From: S141-55 sp964422065
GTDB lineage: Bacteria; Hydrothermota; Hydrothermia; WGAB01
Length of the DNA: 56,875 bases
NCBI GenBank assembly: GCA_964422065.1
Contig: CAYQZW010000002.1
Location: forward strand, 1-56,875
Direction of reading: 5' to 3'
Shown here piece after piece: positions 48,903 to 56,874 of this stretch. Every line of letters starts with the position of its first letter. The stretch's first letter is position 1. The notes beneath the pieces are model-generated. The model searched no databases. It saw nothing but the letters and a program-made list of their open reading frames with translations, and was not told where the DNA came from. The position numbers and the translations under genes were made by a program.

Positions 48903-49738
48903 GGCCCCTCCCCTTTCTCTTCAAACTCCTCAAGACGGTAAGAATGTTCCAGAGTCGGGAACTTCCCCTCTAAGACGTCTTGCTGGAAGGACTTTAATGC
49001 CTCTCGGATGATCTTGGCCAATTCGGCGTACCGTTTGACAAACCGAGGTTGGATCTCCTCGTAGAACCCCAGGAGGTCATGGATCACCAAGACCTGTCCG
49101 TCGGTATAGGGCCCTGCGCCAATCCCGATGGTAGGCACAGAGAGTGATTCTGTAATCTCTTTGGCAAGTTCGTAAGGCACGGCCTCCAAGACCAGGGAAA
49201 AGATCCCCGCCTCTTCCAGCATCTTGGCTTCTTTGAGGAGCCTGGCACGTTCGGATTCTGTCCTCCCCTGGATCCGATATCCGCCATACCGATGGATCTT
49301 TTGGGGGGTCAGACCGATATGTCCCATGACCGGGATGCCCCATCGGGTCAACGCGTCAACGACCTCAACAACTTCTTCGCCGCCCTCGACCTTCACCGCC
49401 TGAACCCCAGTCTCCTTCATGACCCGCCCGCAATTGCGAATGGCCTCCTCCACCGAGACCTGGTAACTCAAGAAGGGCATATCCGCAACGACCAGTGCGC
49501 GTTTGGCCGCACGTGCAACGATTTTGGAGTGATAGATGATGTGCTCCAGGGTCACTGGAATGGTCGAATCTTGGCCTTGGACCACCATGCCCAAGGAATC
49601 ACCGACTAATAAAACATCGATCCCGACCTCATCCGCATATTTTGCCAGCGGGTAGTCATAGGCCGTCACCATCACGATCTTGCGACCCGTCCGCTTGTAC
49701 TTCAACAGCGTGCGGGTCGTAACCCGTTTCTTCATCAT
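48899..49738 (-). CDS. panB: 3-methyl-2-oxobutanoate hydroxymethyltransferase
   Basis: A 279-residue enzyme of pantothenate and CoA synthesis, adding a hydroxymethyl group from methylene-THF to ketoisovalerate. Family blocks are MVTAYDYPLAKYADE, VGDSLGMVVQG with the metal-binding aspartate, VVADMPFLSYQ, VKVEGG, GHIGLTPQ and IGIGAG. Two ATGs lie in tandem (49738 and 49735); the second has better spacing to GAGG. It follows the M42 peptidase gene after 31 bp, but panC and panD are not here. Confidence 0.96.
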   Translation of the reverse strand: MMKKRVTTRTLLKYKRTGRKIVMVTAYDYPLAKYADEVGIDVLLVGDSLGMVVQGQDSTIPVTLEHIIYHSKIVARAAKRALVVADMPFLSYQVSVEEAIRNCGRVMKETGVQAVKVEGGEEVVEVVDALTRWGIPVMGHIGLTPQKIHRYGGYRIQGRTESERARLLKEAKMLEEAGIFSLVLEAVPYELAKEITESLSVPTIGIGAGPYTDGQVLVIHDLLGFYEEIQPRFVKRYAELAKIIREALKSFQQDVLEGKFPTLEHSYRLEEFEEKGEGP

Positions 49739-49769
49739 TCACCTCTTGTATGTAATCTTGACGTTTTGC

Positions 49770-50834
49770 TTAAAACGGTGTGAAGTCGGTTTTTTCGGTC
49801 AGCCGATGCACGAACGCCGCAATAAGACGTGCGGCATTGTCCAAGTCTTTCAGACTCACCAATTCACAGGGGCTGTGCATGTAGCGGTTCGGGATAGAAA
49901 TGAGGCCCGTAGCGACCCCCGCGCGCGTCAACTGAATCACATTGGCATCGGTCCCTGTACCGTACGGGATCCCCTCCACCTGATAGGGAATCTTCTCTGC
50001 CTCAGCGGTCTCGACCAAAAGATCAAAGACTTTGGGGTTGATGTTCGGTCCACGTGCGATGACGGGACCTCCACCGAGTTTGACTTCTCCGATCCGCTTC
50101 TTATCAATCCCCGGTTGATCCGTAGCGAATGTTACATCCACCGCGATCCCCACATCTGGATTCAGTCCAAATGCACTGGTCCGAGCCCCTCGGAGTCCGA
50201 TCTCCTCTTGAACTGTAGCCACGGCGAACAAGGCCGCCTGGATCCCGTACTCTTTTGCGTAGCGGAGGGCCTCCAAGACGACGAACGCGCCTACCCGATC
50301 GTCGAATCCTCGAGCAGCCACAATTCCGTTTCTCAGTTCTTCGAAACCATACGCAAGCACTGCAGGAGCCCCGATATCTACGAGTTTCTCCGCCTCTTTT
50401 TTATCCTTAACCCCGATATCGATCCAGAGGTCGTGCATCTTCGGAACGCTCTCCCGTTCTTTCGGGTCCATCAGATGGATCGGTTTCTTCCCAATGACCC
50501 CGGAAATGATTTTCCCCTTTTTGCCTCGGATCCAAACGCGCTGACCCTGGACAATCTGGACGTCCCATCCACCGATCGGGGCAAAATACAAAAATCCCTG
50601 ATCGTCAATATAACGAATCATGAGGCCGATTTCGTCCATGTGACCCGCAAGCATTACACGAGGTTTTCCATTCTCGTTCAAGGCAGCGATGGTGTTGCCG
50701 TGAACATCCACACGCACGGAGTCTGCAAACTCTTTGGCCCGCGTTTGCCAGACCTGACTGGCTTCGCCTTCAAATCCAGACGGGCTCATCGTATCCATGA
50801 GTCTTTTCAGGAACGCTTTGGCTTTGCGATCCAT
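49770..50834 (-). CDS. M42-family aminopeptidase
   Basis: A 354-residue dinuclear-metal exopeptidase of the TET/FrvX/glutamyl aminopeptidase family. Metal ligands and catalytic residues are seen in AGHMDEIG, RGFDDRVG, QEEIGLRG, VDVTFA and RYMHSP. TET-type dodecamers degrade peptides downstream of the proteasome or Lon in thermophiles. I chose the ATG at 50834, which has AGGAGG 6 nt upstream; a GTG at 50840 would be too close. It lies 10 bp after pgk. Confidence 0.93.
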   Translation of the reverse strand: MDRKAKAFLKRLMDTMSPSGFEGEASQVWQTRAKEFADSVRVDVHGNTIAALNENGKPRVMLAGHMDEIGLMIRYIDDQGFLYFAPIGGWDVQIVQGQRVWIRGKKGKIISGVIGKKPIHLMDPKERESVPKMHDLWIDIGVKDKKEAEKLVDIGAPAVLAYGFEELRNGIVAARGFDDRVGAFVVLEALRYAKEYGIQAALFAVATVQEEIGLRGARTSAFGLNPDVGIAVDVTFATDQPGIDKKRIGEVKLGGGPVIARGPNINPKVFDLLVETAEAEKIPYQVEGIPYGTGTDANVIQLTRAGVATGLISIPNRYMHSPCELVSLKDLDNAARLIAAFVHRLTEKTDFTPF

Positions 50835-50844
50835 AGACACCTCC

Positions 50845-52032
50845 TTATTTCTCTTTCAGAATTTCTAACCCCGGGAGACTTTTACCGGCGAGAAACTCTA
50901 AGGTTGCGCCGCCTCCCGTAGAGACATGGGTAATTTCCTCGTCGGAGACCCCTGCGGCGTGGAGGGCCCGCACCGTATCTCCTCCACCCGTAACAGTCAC
51001 GGTTCCTTCTTCTGTAACTTTCCGAAGTTTCCGTGCAATCTCCAGAGTTCCTTGGTCCATCCCAGCAATCTCAAAGACCCCCATTGGGCCGTTCCAAAAG
51101 ATCGTGCCATTCCCGTCCATCAAGGAAACAAACCGTGCAATCGTCTTGGGGCCGATGTCCACGCCTTGATATCCCTCGGGGATTTCACCCTCTACGATCT
51201 CCAGAGGTTCGTTAGCCTTGACGTCCTTAGCAACGACATGATCCTCAGGCAATACAACCCGATCTCCGTAACGGTCCAAAAACTCCTGAACCTTAGGGAT
51301 GGACTCTTCATCTAAAAGGGAGTTTCCAATTGCTTTCCCTTGGGCCTTCAGGAAGGTATAGGCCATGCCCCCGCCAATTAAGCAACGGTCGGCTTTAGGC
51401 AGTAGGGCTTCCAGTACACCGATCTTATCGGAGACCTTTGCGCCGCCTAAAATCACCGTATAGGGTTTTTTCGGGTGGTCCCGGATTTCCGTGAGATACC
51501 GAACTTCTCGCTCTACTAACATTCCTGCAACGCAAGGGGAAAGAAACGAAGCGACCCCGAACGTTGAGGCGTGGGCACGGTGGGCCGTGCCGAAAGCATC
51601 GTTGACGTAGAGGTCTCCGTAGGAAGCCAAAAGTTTTGCAAACTCCGGATCATTGGCACGCTCTCCGGGGTAAAACCGGGTATTTTCCAAGAGGAAGAGA
51701 CTCCCAGGGGGTGCGGTACGCACTCGCTGGACGCCTTGCTCCAGATCCGGGATGAAGGTCACGGAATGTCCAATGAGCGTTGCCAGATGATCCGCCACCG
51801 GCCGAAGGGAGAGTTCCGGCACGACTTTGCCCTTCGGTCGGCCCAAGTGGCTCGCCAGAACCACAATAGCCCCCTTGTCCAGAAGAAACTGGAGGGTAGG
51901 AAGGGAGGCCCGGATGCGGGTGTCGTCTTTCACTTTGCCGTCCTCTAAGGGGACGTTGTAATCCACCCGCACCAAGACACGCTTGCCCCGCAAGAGCCCT
52001 GGATCCAAATCCCTTAAGGTCCGTAACTTCAT
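50845..52032 (-). CDS. pgk: phosphoglycerate kinase
   Basis: A 395-residue glycolytic and gluconeogenic kinase that forms ATP from 1,3-bisphosphoglycerate. RVDYNVPLEDGK is the N-terminal signature, with ASHLGRPKG, ENTRFYPGE and VNDAFGTAHRAHAST as 3-PG-binding blocks. GGAKVSDKIGVL and the C-terminal TGGGDTVRAL and STGGGATLEFL bind nucleotide. The start overlaps the gap stop (ATGA). Its product 3-phosphoglycerate is also the acceptor for the GT81 enzyme encoded nearby. Confidence 0.97.
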   Translation of the reverse strand: MKLRTLRDLDPGLLRGKRVLVRVDYNVPLEDGKVKDDTRIRASLPTLQFLLDKGAIVVLASHLGRPKGKVVPELSLRPVADHLATLIGHSVTFIPDLEQGVQRVRTAPPGSLFLLENTRFYPGERANDPEFAKLLASYGDLYVNDAFGTAHRAHASTFGVASFLSPCVAGMLVEREVRYLTEIRDHPKKPYTVILGGAKVSDKIGVLEALLPKADRCLIGGGMAYTFLKAQGKAIGNSLLDEESIPKVQEFLDRYGDRVVLPEDHVVAKDVKANEPLEIVEGEIPEGYQGVDIGPKTIARFVSLMDGNGTIFWNGPMGVFEIAGMDQGTLEIARKLRKVTEEGTVTVTGGGDTVRALHAAGVSDEEITHVSTGGGATLEFLAGKSLPGLEILKEK

Positions 52033-53042
52033 AGCCCTTTCCCAATCATGTACATCAAGAGGTCAATCACCCGAACTGAGTAAGCCCACTCATTGTCATA
52101 CCAGCCGAAGACCTTGACCAGCCGGCCGTCGACCACCTGAGTTAATGTGGCGTCAAACACCACCGAGTGATCGTTGCCAATGACATCGACCGAAACGACT
52201 GGATCCTCGTTGTACTCCAGAATCCCCCGAAGATCGCCCTCAGCAGCCTCTTTGAAGGCCTGGTTGATCTCTTCAACCGTTGTCGGTCGTTCCACAAGGG
52301 CTGCAAAGTCCACGAGCGAGGCGTCGGGCGTGGGGACACGAAGAGCAATCGCAGAAAGTTTGCCTTTGAGTTCGGGGAAGATCAGGGAGATCGCTTTGGC
52401 CGCACCCGTCGATGTGGGAATGACGGAAAGGGACGCCGCCCGCGCACGCCGGAAATCCCGGTGGGGGGCATCTAAAAGCCGCTGGTCGTTAGTGTATGCG
52501 TGCACCGTGGTCATGACCCCCTGAAGGATCTTGAATCGCTCGTGGAGCACTTTCACCAACGGCGCAAAAGCATTCGTCGTGCAAGAAGCGTTGGAGACCA
52601 CATGATGCTTCGTAGGGTCATACGTCTTATGATTGACGCCCATCACGAAGGTGGCATCAGGAGGCTCTCCTTTGCCAGGTGCCGTGATGATGACTTTTTT
52701 GACGGTATCTCTGAGGTGAAGGGCGGCCTTGTCCCGGGAACGGAAAACCCCAGAGGCCTCGATCACTACCTCCACCCCCAAGTCTCCCCATGGAATTTCC
52801 GAAGGATCCCGATGTGAGAAGACCTTGATCTCCTTTCCATCCACGACCAACGCATCCCCCTGGGTTTCCACCGTCCCCTCGTAAATGCCAAAGACCGAAT
52901 CATATTTGAACAAGTAGGCCAATGTCTCCACATCTGCGATGTCATTGATGGCCACGAATTCAAGGTCGTCATAATCCAGTCCGGCCTTGAGGACATGCCG
53001 TCCAATGCGCCCAAACCCATTGATTCCTATTTTTACTGCCAT
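52029..53042 (-). CDS. gap: glyceraldehyde-3-phosphate dehydrogenase
   Basis: A 337-residue NAD(P)-dependent dehydrogenase making 1,3-bisphosphoglycerate. GINGFGRIGRHVL binds the dinucleotide, SNASCTTNAFAP holds the catalytic cysteine, HAYTNDQRLLDAPH follows, and the last block is GWYDNEWAYS. AAAAAGGAGG precedes the ATG. First gene of a gap-pgk-M42 operon driven by a promoter about 200 bp upstream. Confidence 0.97.
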   Translation of the reverse strand: MAVKIGINGFGRIGRHVLKAGLDYDDLEFVAINDIADVETLAYLFKYDSVFGIYEGTVETQGDALVVDGKEIKVFSHRDPSEIPWGDLGVEVVIEASGVFRSRDKAALHLRDTVKKVIITAPGKGEPPDATFVMGVNHKTYDPTKHHVVSNASCTTNAFAPLVKVLHERFKILQGVMTTVHAYTNDQRLLDAPHRDFRRARAASLSVIPTSTGAAKAISLIFPELKGKLSAIALRVPTPDASLVDFAALVERPTTVEEINQAFKEAAEGDLRGILEYNEDPVVSVDVIGNDHSVVFDATLTQVVDGRLVKVFGWYDNEWAYSVRVIDLLMYMIGKGL

Positions 53043-53125
53043 GGTTGTCCTCCTTTTTTAGGGTTGTCCAGGAGCAGACCCACACTCCTCCTCGACTTTC
53101 CCAACCCAGAACTGTCTCTCCCCCT

Positions 53126-53145
53126 TTGATGTGAGATTACATCAA
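53126..53145 (-). promoter_or_regulatory. inverted repeat in the gap leader
   Basis: TTGATGT (53126-53132) and ACATCAA (53139-53145) form a perfect 7-bp inverted repeat with a 6-nt spacer, in the 5' leader predicted for gap. It may be an operator for a dimeric regulator or an RNA hairpin. No matching regulator is encoded nearby. Confidence 0.4.
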
Positions 53146-53240
53146 GCGGGGAACGCGTGAAACTGGCCCCATCCCGGCTTGACGACGAGTACTTCCAAAA
53201 GAGGGAAAACCCAACGGTCATGACCAACTCCTTTCCCAGG

Positions 53241-53269
53241 ATAATACTTTAATTGCCCAGGATTGGCAA
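53241..53269 (-). promoter_or_regulatory. promoter of the gap-pgk operon
   Basis: On the minus strand, TTGCCA (53264-53269), exactly 17 bp and TATTAT (53241-53246). An overlapping alternative is TTGACT with TAAAGT, 5 bp further upstream. Either gives a leader of about 190-200 nt. Confidence 0.6.
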
Positions 53270-53339
53270 GTCAAGGAAAGTGGCGGTTTCCGGGAAATCA
53301 GAGGGGCCAAGCCATCAAGGCCCACAATTCTCAAGTTCA

Positions 53340-53368
53340 TTGACACCCCTTGGGGCAGAGTGTACAAT
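53340..53368 (+). promoter_or_regulatory. strong promoter of the cold-shock gene
   Basis: Consensus TTGACA (53340-53345), exactly 17 bp containing the palindrome CCCCTTGGGG, and TACAAT (53363-53368). Leader of about 60 nt. Confidence 0.85.
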
Positions 53369-53435
53369 TGCGGTTGTCCTGCCTCTGGGTTCCCCAGACA
53401 GGTCAGAACTTTTAAACCATGGAGGTAGAAGTATC

Positions 53436-53651
53436 ATGGCAGAACAGAAGCAAGGGAGAGTCAAGTGGTTTGACTCTCGGAAAGGATACGGATTCATCGA
53501 GATGGAAGATGGGTCCGGAGATGTCTTCGTGCATTTCACCGATATCGTCGGTGAAGGCTACAGAGCACTCAACGAAGGTGAACTGGTGAGATTCGAGGTT
53601 GTGGATTCGCCTCGAGGGCCGAAGGCCATCAACGTCGAACGCATGGAGTGA
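53436..53651 (+). CDS. CspA-family cold-shock-domain protein
   Basis: A 71-residue single-stranded nucleic-acid-binding OB-fold protein. GRVKWFDSRKGYGFIE contains RNP1 and DVFVHFTDI contains RNP2. GGAGG lies 10 nt before the ATG at 53436; the open frame upstream is untranslated leader. It is flanked by a consensus promoter and a strong terminator, so it is a highly expressed single gene, probably an RNA chaperone and not only a cold-response protein. Confidence 0.96.
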   Translation: MAEQKQGRVKWFDSRKGYGFIEMEDGSGDVFVHFTDIVGEGYRALNEGELVRFEVVDSPRGPKAINVERME

Positions 53652-53661
53652 GAATCCATGG

Positions 53662-53702
53662 CGCCCCGGGCGATCGGCCGAAACCGACGTCCGGGGCGTT
53701 TT
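53662..53702 (+). terminator. intrinsic terminator of the cold-shock gene
   Basis: CGCCCCGG (53662-53669) pairs with CCGGGGCG (53691-53698), with an inner TCGG/CCGA stem, followed by TTTT. Confidence 0.85.
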
Positions 53703-53769
53703 CACTCACTGGTTCCCTCTCCTCTCTTTCCATCGTTCCCATTACGGGAGTAAGCAGGAGGCGGAAGGG

Positions 53770-54474
53770 GTGGAGAAGATTTTTGTCCAGAATCTTCTTC
53801 GGGCCATCCAAGATCTGATTGCCCCACCTCTCTGCGTTTTATGTCGTCAGTACTCTGCTCAAATCCTCTGTCAAGAATGCCTCCAAGTCCTGGAAAAATT
53901 CAAGATCCGACCACCCCGTTGTTATCGTTGTGGCGCCCCCCTGTATGGCCGAAAATGTAAACGTTGTCACGGCGTCCGGCTTCCTTTTGCCCTTGCCCGT
54001 GGGGCGTTCCTATATAGCGGACCCGCAGCAAAGATTGTGGAAGTCATGAAATACCAACGGTTTCGATCGCTCATTCCGTGGATGGCAGAACAGATGATCC
54101 CCCTCTTAGAGGAGTTCCAAGGACAGTGGTTGGTCCCGGTCCCCTTGCATCCCGCCCGCGTTCGGGAACGGGGATTCTCCCAGACCCGGGAACTCGCAAG
54201 TGCGATAGCACTAAAAACAGGACTCAAGGTCACCCCTGCACTCGAGCGAATTCGCTACACACGAAGTCAGACCACCTTGGTGCCCTCAGAACGGAGGAAA
54301 AATGTCCAGAAGGCGTTTCGTGCCCGGGCTGAAATCAAGGATCCGGTAATCCTTTTGGACGACGTCATGACCACGGGTGCAACGGTAAAAGAGGCCGCCA
54401 AGGCCTTGATCCACGCCGGTACCCCACGGGTGGAGGTCTTGGTCTTCGCCATCACCCCAGGCACGGACCTATAA
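53770..54474 (+). CDS. comF: ComF-family phosphoribosyltransferase-like protein
   Basis: A 234-residue protein. The N-terminal zinc-finger region has CVLCRQ, LCQEC, CYRCGAP and CKRCHG. The C-terminal PRTase domain ends in VILLDDVMTTGATV, the PRPP-binding motif, preceded by LVPVPLHPARVRERGFSQ. ComF family members act in DNA uptake and fork restart. I chose the GTG at 53770, which has CAGGAGG 8 nt upstream; earlier frame content lies in the cold-shock gene and its terminator. No other competence gene is near. Confidence 0.88.
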   Translation: MEKIFVQNLLRAIQDLIAPPLCVLCRQYSAQILCQECLQVLEKFKIRPPRCYRCGAPLYGRKCKRCHGVRLPFALARGAFLYSGPAAKIVEVMKYQRFRSLIPWMAEQMIPLLEEFQGQWLVPVPLHPARVRERGFSQTRELASAIALKTGLKVTPALERIRYTRSQTTLVPSERRKNVQKAFRARAEIKDPVILLDDVMTTGATVKEAAKALIHAGTPRVEVLVFAITPGTDL

Positions 54475-54475
54475 A
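54470..54475 (+). promoter_or_regulatory. -10 box before hutI
   Basis: TATAAA overlaps the comF stop codon and lies 21 nt before the hutI ATG. No clear -35 was found. The predicted leader has no Shine-Dalgarno. Confidence 0.35.
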
Positions 54476-54496
54476 ATTCATATCGTCACGGAAACC

Positions 54497-55723
54497 ATGA
54501 CTGCAAGACAGTCCATTGATCTCCTCTTGGTCAACGTCGGGGAACTGGCGGGTGTGTGGGAAGGCCGGTTCCAGACCCAACGCCAGACTTCGATCGCCAT
54601 CCATGCGGGACGGATCCTCTCTATCGGGCCGGAACACCATCTCCTTCAACAGTACCAGCCCCAAGAGGTCTTGGATGTGGAGGGCCGCTGTGTGGTTCCA
54701 GGATTCGTGGATCCACACACTCATCTCGTCTATGCGGGCTGCCGGCACCCGGAACTGGAACTCCGGCTCCAAGGCAAATCCTATCTCGAAATCTTAGAAG
54801 CGGGCGGGGGGATCATGGACACCGTTCAGAAAACAAGAGCGTCTTCGGAAGAGACCCTGTTTCTAATGGCACTCCAGAGACTGGATGAAATGCTCCGTCT
54901 GGGAACCACAACCGTGGAAATTAAAACGGGGTATGGCCTGGACCTGAAAAACGAACTCAAGATGCTGCAGGTCATCCAGAGGCTCAAAGAATCTGCTGTT
55001 CAGGACTTGGTTGCTACGTTCCTGGGAGCCCATGTTATCCCACCAGAATATCGCACGCACCGTCAGGACTTTGTTCAGGAGGTGATCCAGTGGCTTCCAA
55101 AAGCCCGTTCTATGGCAGAGTTCGTGGACGTGTTCATGGATGAGGGGGCGTTCACGGCCGACGAGACCCGTGAAATCCTGACCGTGGCACGAGACCTGGG
55201 GTATCGGATCAAACTCCATGCGGATGAGCTGGCAAATACCGGTGGTGCCCAACTCGCCGCAGAATTCCACGCGGTCTCTGCAGATCATTTGGTCCATACC
55301 GATCCTGAAGGATTCGAGGCCTTGAATCGTGCGGGCACTGTCCCGATTTTGCTGCCTGCGACTTCCTTCTTCTTACGTTCCCCCTACGCTCGAGCGGTAG
55401 AGATGTGGCGTCAAGGGCTTCCCGTCGCGCTGGCCACGGACCACAACCCCGGGACTTCCCCCACCTATTCGATGCCCTTTGTTATGCAACTGGCCGTCTT
55501 TGAGATGGGGCTCCAACCTTGGCAGGCTCTGGTAGCCGCGACTGCCCATGCAGCCCGTGCCCTCGGCTTAGAGAACCGTGTGGGGACCCTGGACCCCGGA
55601 AAACAGGCAGATCTGGTCATCTTGGACGCGGAGTCGTATATCCATCTGGTTTATGAACTTGGCCGTCCCCTGATCGCCGCTGTGTTCAAACGCGGCACAC
55701 TGGTTTACCCAAAGCCCACGTAA
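54497..55723 (+). CDS. hutI: imidazolonepropionase
   Basis: A 408-residue amidohydrolase of histidine degradation, opening imidazolone-5-propionate to formiminoglutamate. Metal and substrate residues are in DPHTHLVYAG, VEIKTGYGL, FLGAHVIPPEY, DVFMDEGAF, LHADEL, SADHLVH and LATDHNPGTS. Length is normal. hutH, hutU and a formimidoyl hydrolase are absent here, so the pathway is either scattered or incomplete. Confidence 0.95.
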   Translation: MTARQSIDLLLVNVGELAGVWEGRFQTQRQTSIAIHAGRILSIGPEHHLLQQYQPQEVLDVEGRCVVPGFVDPHTHLVYAGCRHPELELRLQGKSYLEILEAGGGIMDTVQKTRASSEETLFLMALQRLDEMLRLGTTTVEIKTGYGLDLKNELKMLQVIQRLKESAVQDLVATFLGAHVIPPEYRTHRQDFVQEVIQWLPKARSMAEFVDVFMDEGAFTADETREILTVARDLGYRIKLHADELANTGGAQLAAEFHAVSADHLVHTDPEGFEALNRAGTVPILLPATSFFLRSPYARAVEMWRQGLPVALATDHNPGTSPTYSMPFVMQLAVFEMGLQPWQALVAATAHAARALGLENRVGTLDPGKQADLVILDAESYIHLVYELGRPLIAAVFKRGTLVYPKPT

Positions 55724-55736
55724 ACCCCTTCAATCT

Positions 55737-55952
55737 TCAGATCGGTTCCTCTTCTTCCAGAAGGAACCCCACTTCCAAAACCACTTGATACTGAGTCACT
55801 CGCCGGCCATCAATGCTCCCTCGAATTTCTTTTACTTCAAACCAACTCAGGTTCCGGAGGGTCTGAGAGGCCCGCCGAATGGCCGAAGCGATGGCCTCCT
55901 CGATACTCTCCGCACTGGTTCCCACCAGACTGATCTTCTTATAAACTGCCAT
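55737..55952 (-). CDS. dodecin
   Basis: A 71-residue flavin-binding protein that assembles as a hollow dodecamer storing FMN or riboflavin-type compounds. YKKISLVGTSAESIEEAI, SWFEVKEIRGSI (with the flavin-stacking tryptophan) and QVVLEVGFLLE match the family. I chose the ATG at 55952, after AAAGGAGG. A TATAAT lies at 55973-55978. It is divergent from the VOC-nitroreductase gene, also a flavoprotein. Confidence 0.92.
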   Translation of the reverse strand: MAVYKKISLVGTSAESIEEAIASAIRRASQTLRNLSWFEVKEIRGSIDGRRVTQYQVVLEVGFLLEEEEPI

Positions 55953-55972
55953 GCTCAACCTCCTTTGGCTCA

Positions 55973-55978
55973 ATTATA
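55973..55978 (-). promoter_or_regulatory. -10 box of the dodecin gene
   Basis: A perfect TATAAT on the minus strand, 20 nt before the ATG. The -35 is not obvious. Confidence 0.5.
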
Positions 55979-56025
55979 CACGGCGATGACCTGTAGAATT
56001 TGGGCGTCAAGAAAGGAGGTTGGAG

Positions 56026-56874
56026 ATGGCCGGGATCGTTGTCTTTGACACCCAAAAAATCGAAGAACTCCACGAGTTTTATACGCAACGTGCAGGGTTT
56101 CAAGTGTGGGAGATCCAGAAAGGTCTGCTGGTCTTGCGAGAAGGGAATCTGCTGGTGGGGTTTCACCCCCATCCAGATCGGCCTCCCACCCTGGGGACGT
56201 TGCGCATCTGGCTCCCTTCGCCGACAGATCTTGAGGAGCGGTATCAACGACTCCAGGATGTCGCTTCCCAGGCCCCGACATGGTCTACAGCCCCTCGGAT
56301 CTACATGTTTACGGCTCGCGACCCGGAGGGCCGGGTGGTCCACTTTCATTATCAACCTGGGATCCATCTCCCCTTCTTCTCCTCCGACCGACTTTTGGTG
56401 ACCCGTCGGAGCATCCGAGAGTTTACAGACGACCCCGTTCCCGATGAACTCCTATGGAAGGTTTTGGAACTCAGCCGGTTCGCGCCGACATCCCGCAACT
56501 CACAGTCCTATACTTATTGGGTCATCCGAGATCGAAAACTCCTGAACTTCTTAGGACAAATCCGTAAGGAAAGCGATCCCATTGCCCGTGCACCGATGGC
56601 AATCGCCGTCACAGCAGACCCTCAAAAGTCCAAACGTTACGAACAGGACGCCGTCATTGCGGCCTATCACTTGATGCTCGCAGCATGGACATTCGGCCTC
56701 GGTACCTGTTGGATCGCCGCGATGAATCGCCCGGATGTGAAGGAAGCCTTAGGAATCCCCATGGACCATTATGTAGCCACAGTTACGCCATTAGGGTTTC
56801 CGAAATCCGTGCCGGAGGCCCCATCCAGACGGCCTGCAGAGGCCATGGTCCGGTTTGTAAATACGACGGAATGA
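56026..56874 (+). CDS. fusion of a VOC/glyoxalase-like domain with a nitroreductase
   Basis: A 282-residue protein. Residues about 1-115 resemble one VOC/glyoxalase fold (IVVFDTQKIEELHEFYTQR, then FTARDPEGRVVHFHY). Residues about 125-280 are a nitroreductase: RRSIREFTDDPVPDELL, LSRFAPTSRNSQ for FMN binding, YHLMLAAWTFGLGTCW and VTPLGFP. AAAGGAGG lies 6 nt before the ATG at 56026. The VOC half seems to lack a second repeat, so it may be a binding module. Substrate unknown. The gene ends one base before the window edge. Confidence 0.82.
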   Translation: MAGIVVFDTQKIEELHEFYTQRAGFQVWEIQKGLLVLREGNLLVGFHPHPDRPPTLGTLRIWLPSPTDLEERYQRLQDVASQAPTWSTAPRIYMFTARDPEGRVVHFHYQPGIHLPFFSSDRLLVTRRSIREFTDDPVPDELLWKVLELSRFAPTSRNSQSYTYWVIRDRKLLNFLGQIRKESDPIARAPMAIAVTADPQKSKRYEQDAVIAAYHLMLAAWTFGLGTCWIAAMNRPDVKEALGIPMDHYVATVTPLGFPKSVPEAPSRRPAEAMVRFVNTTE

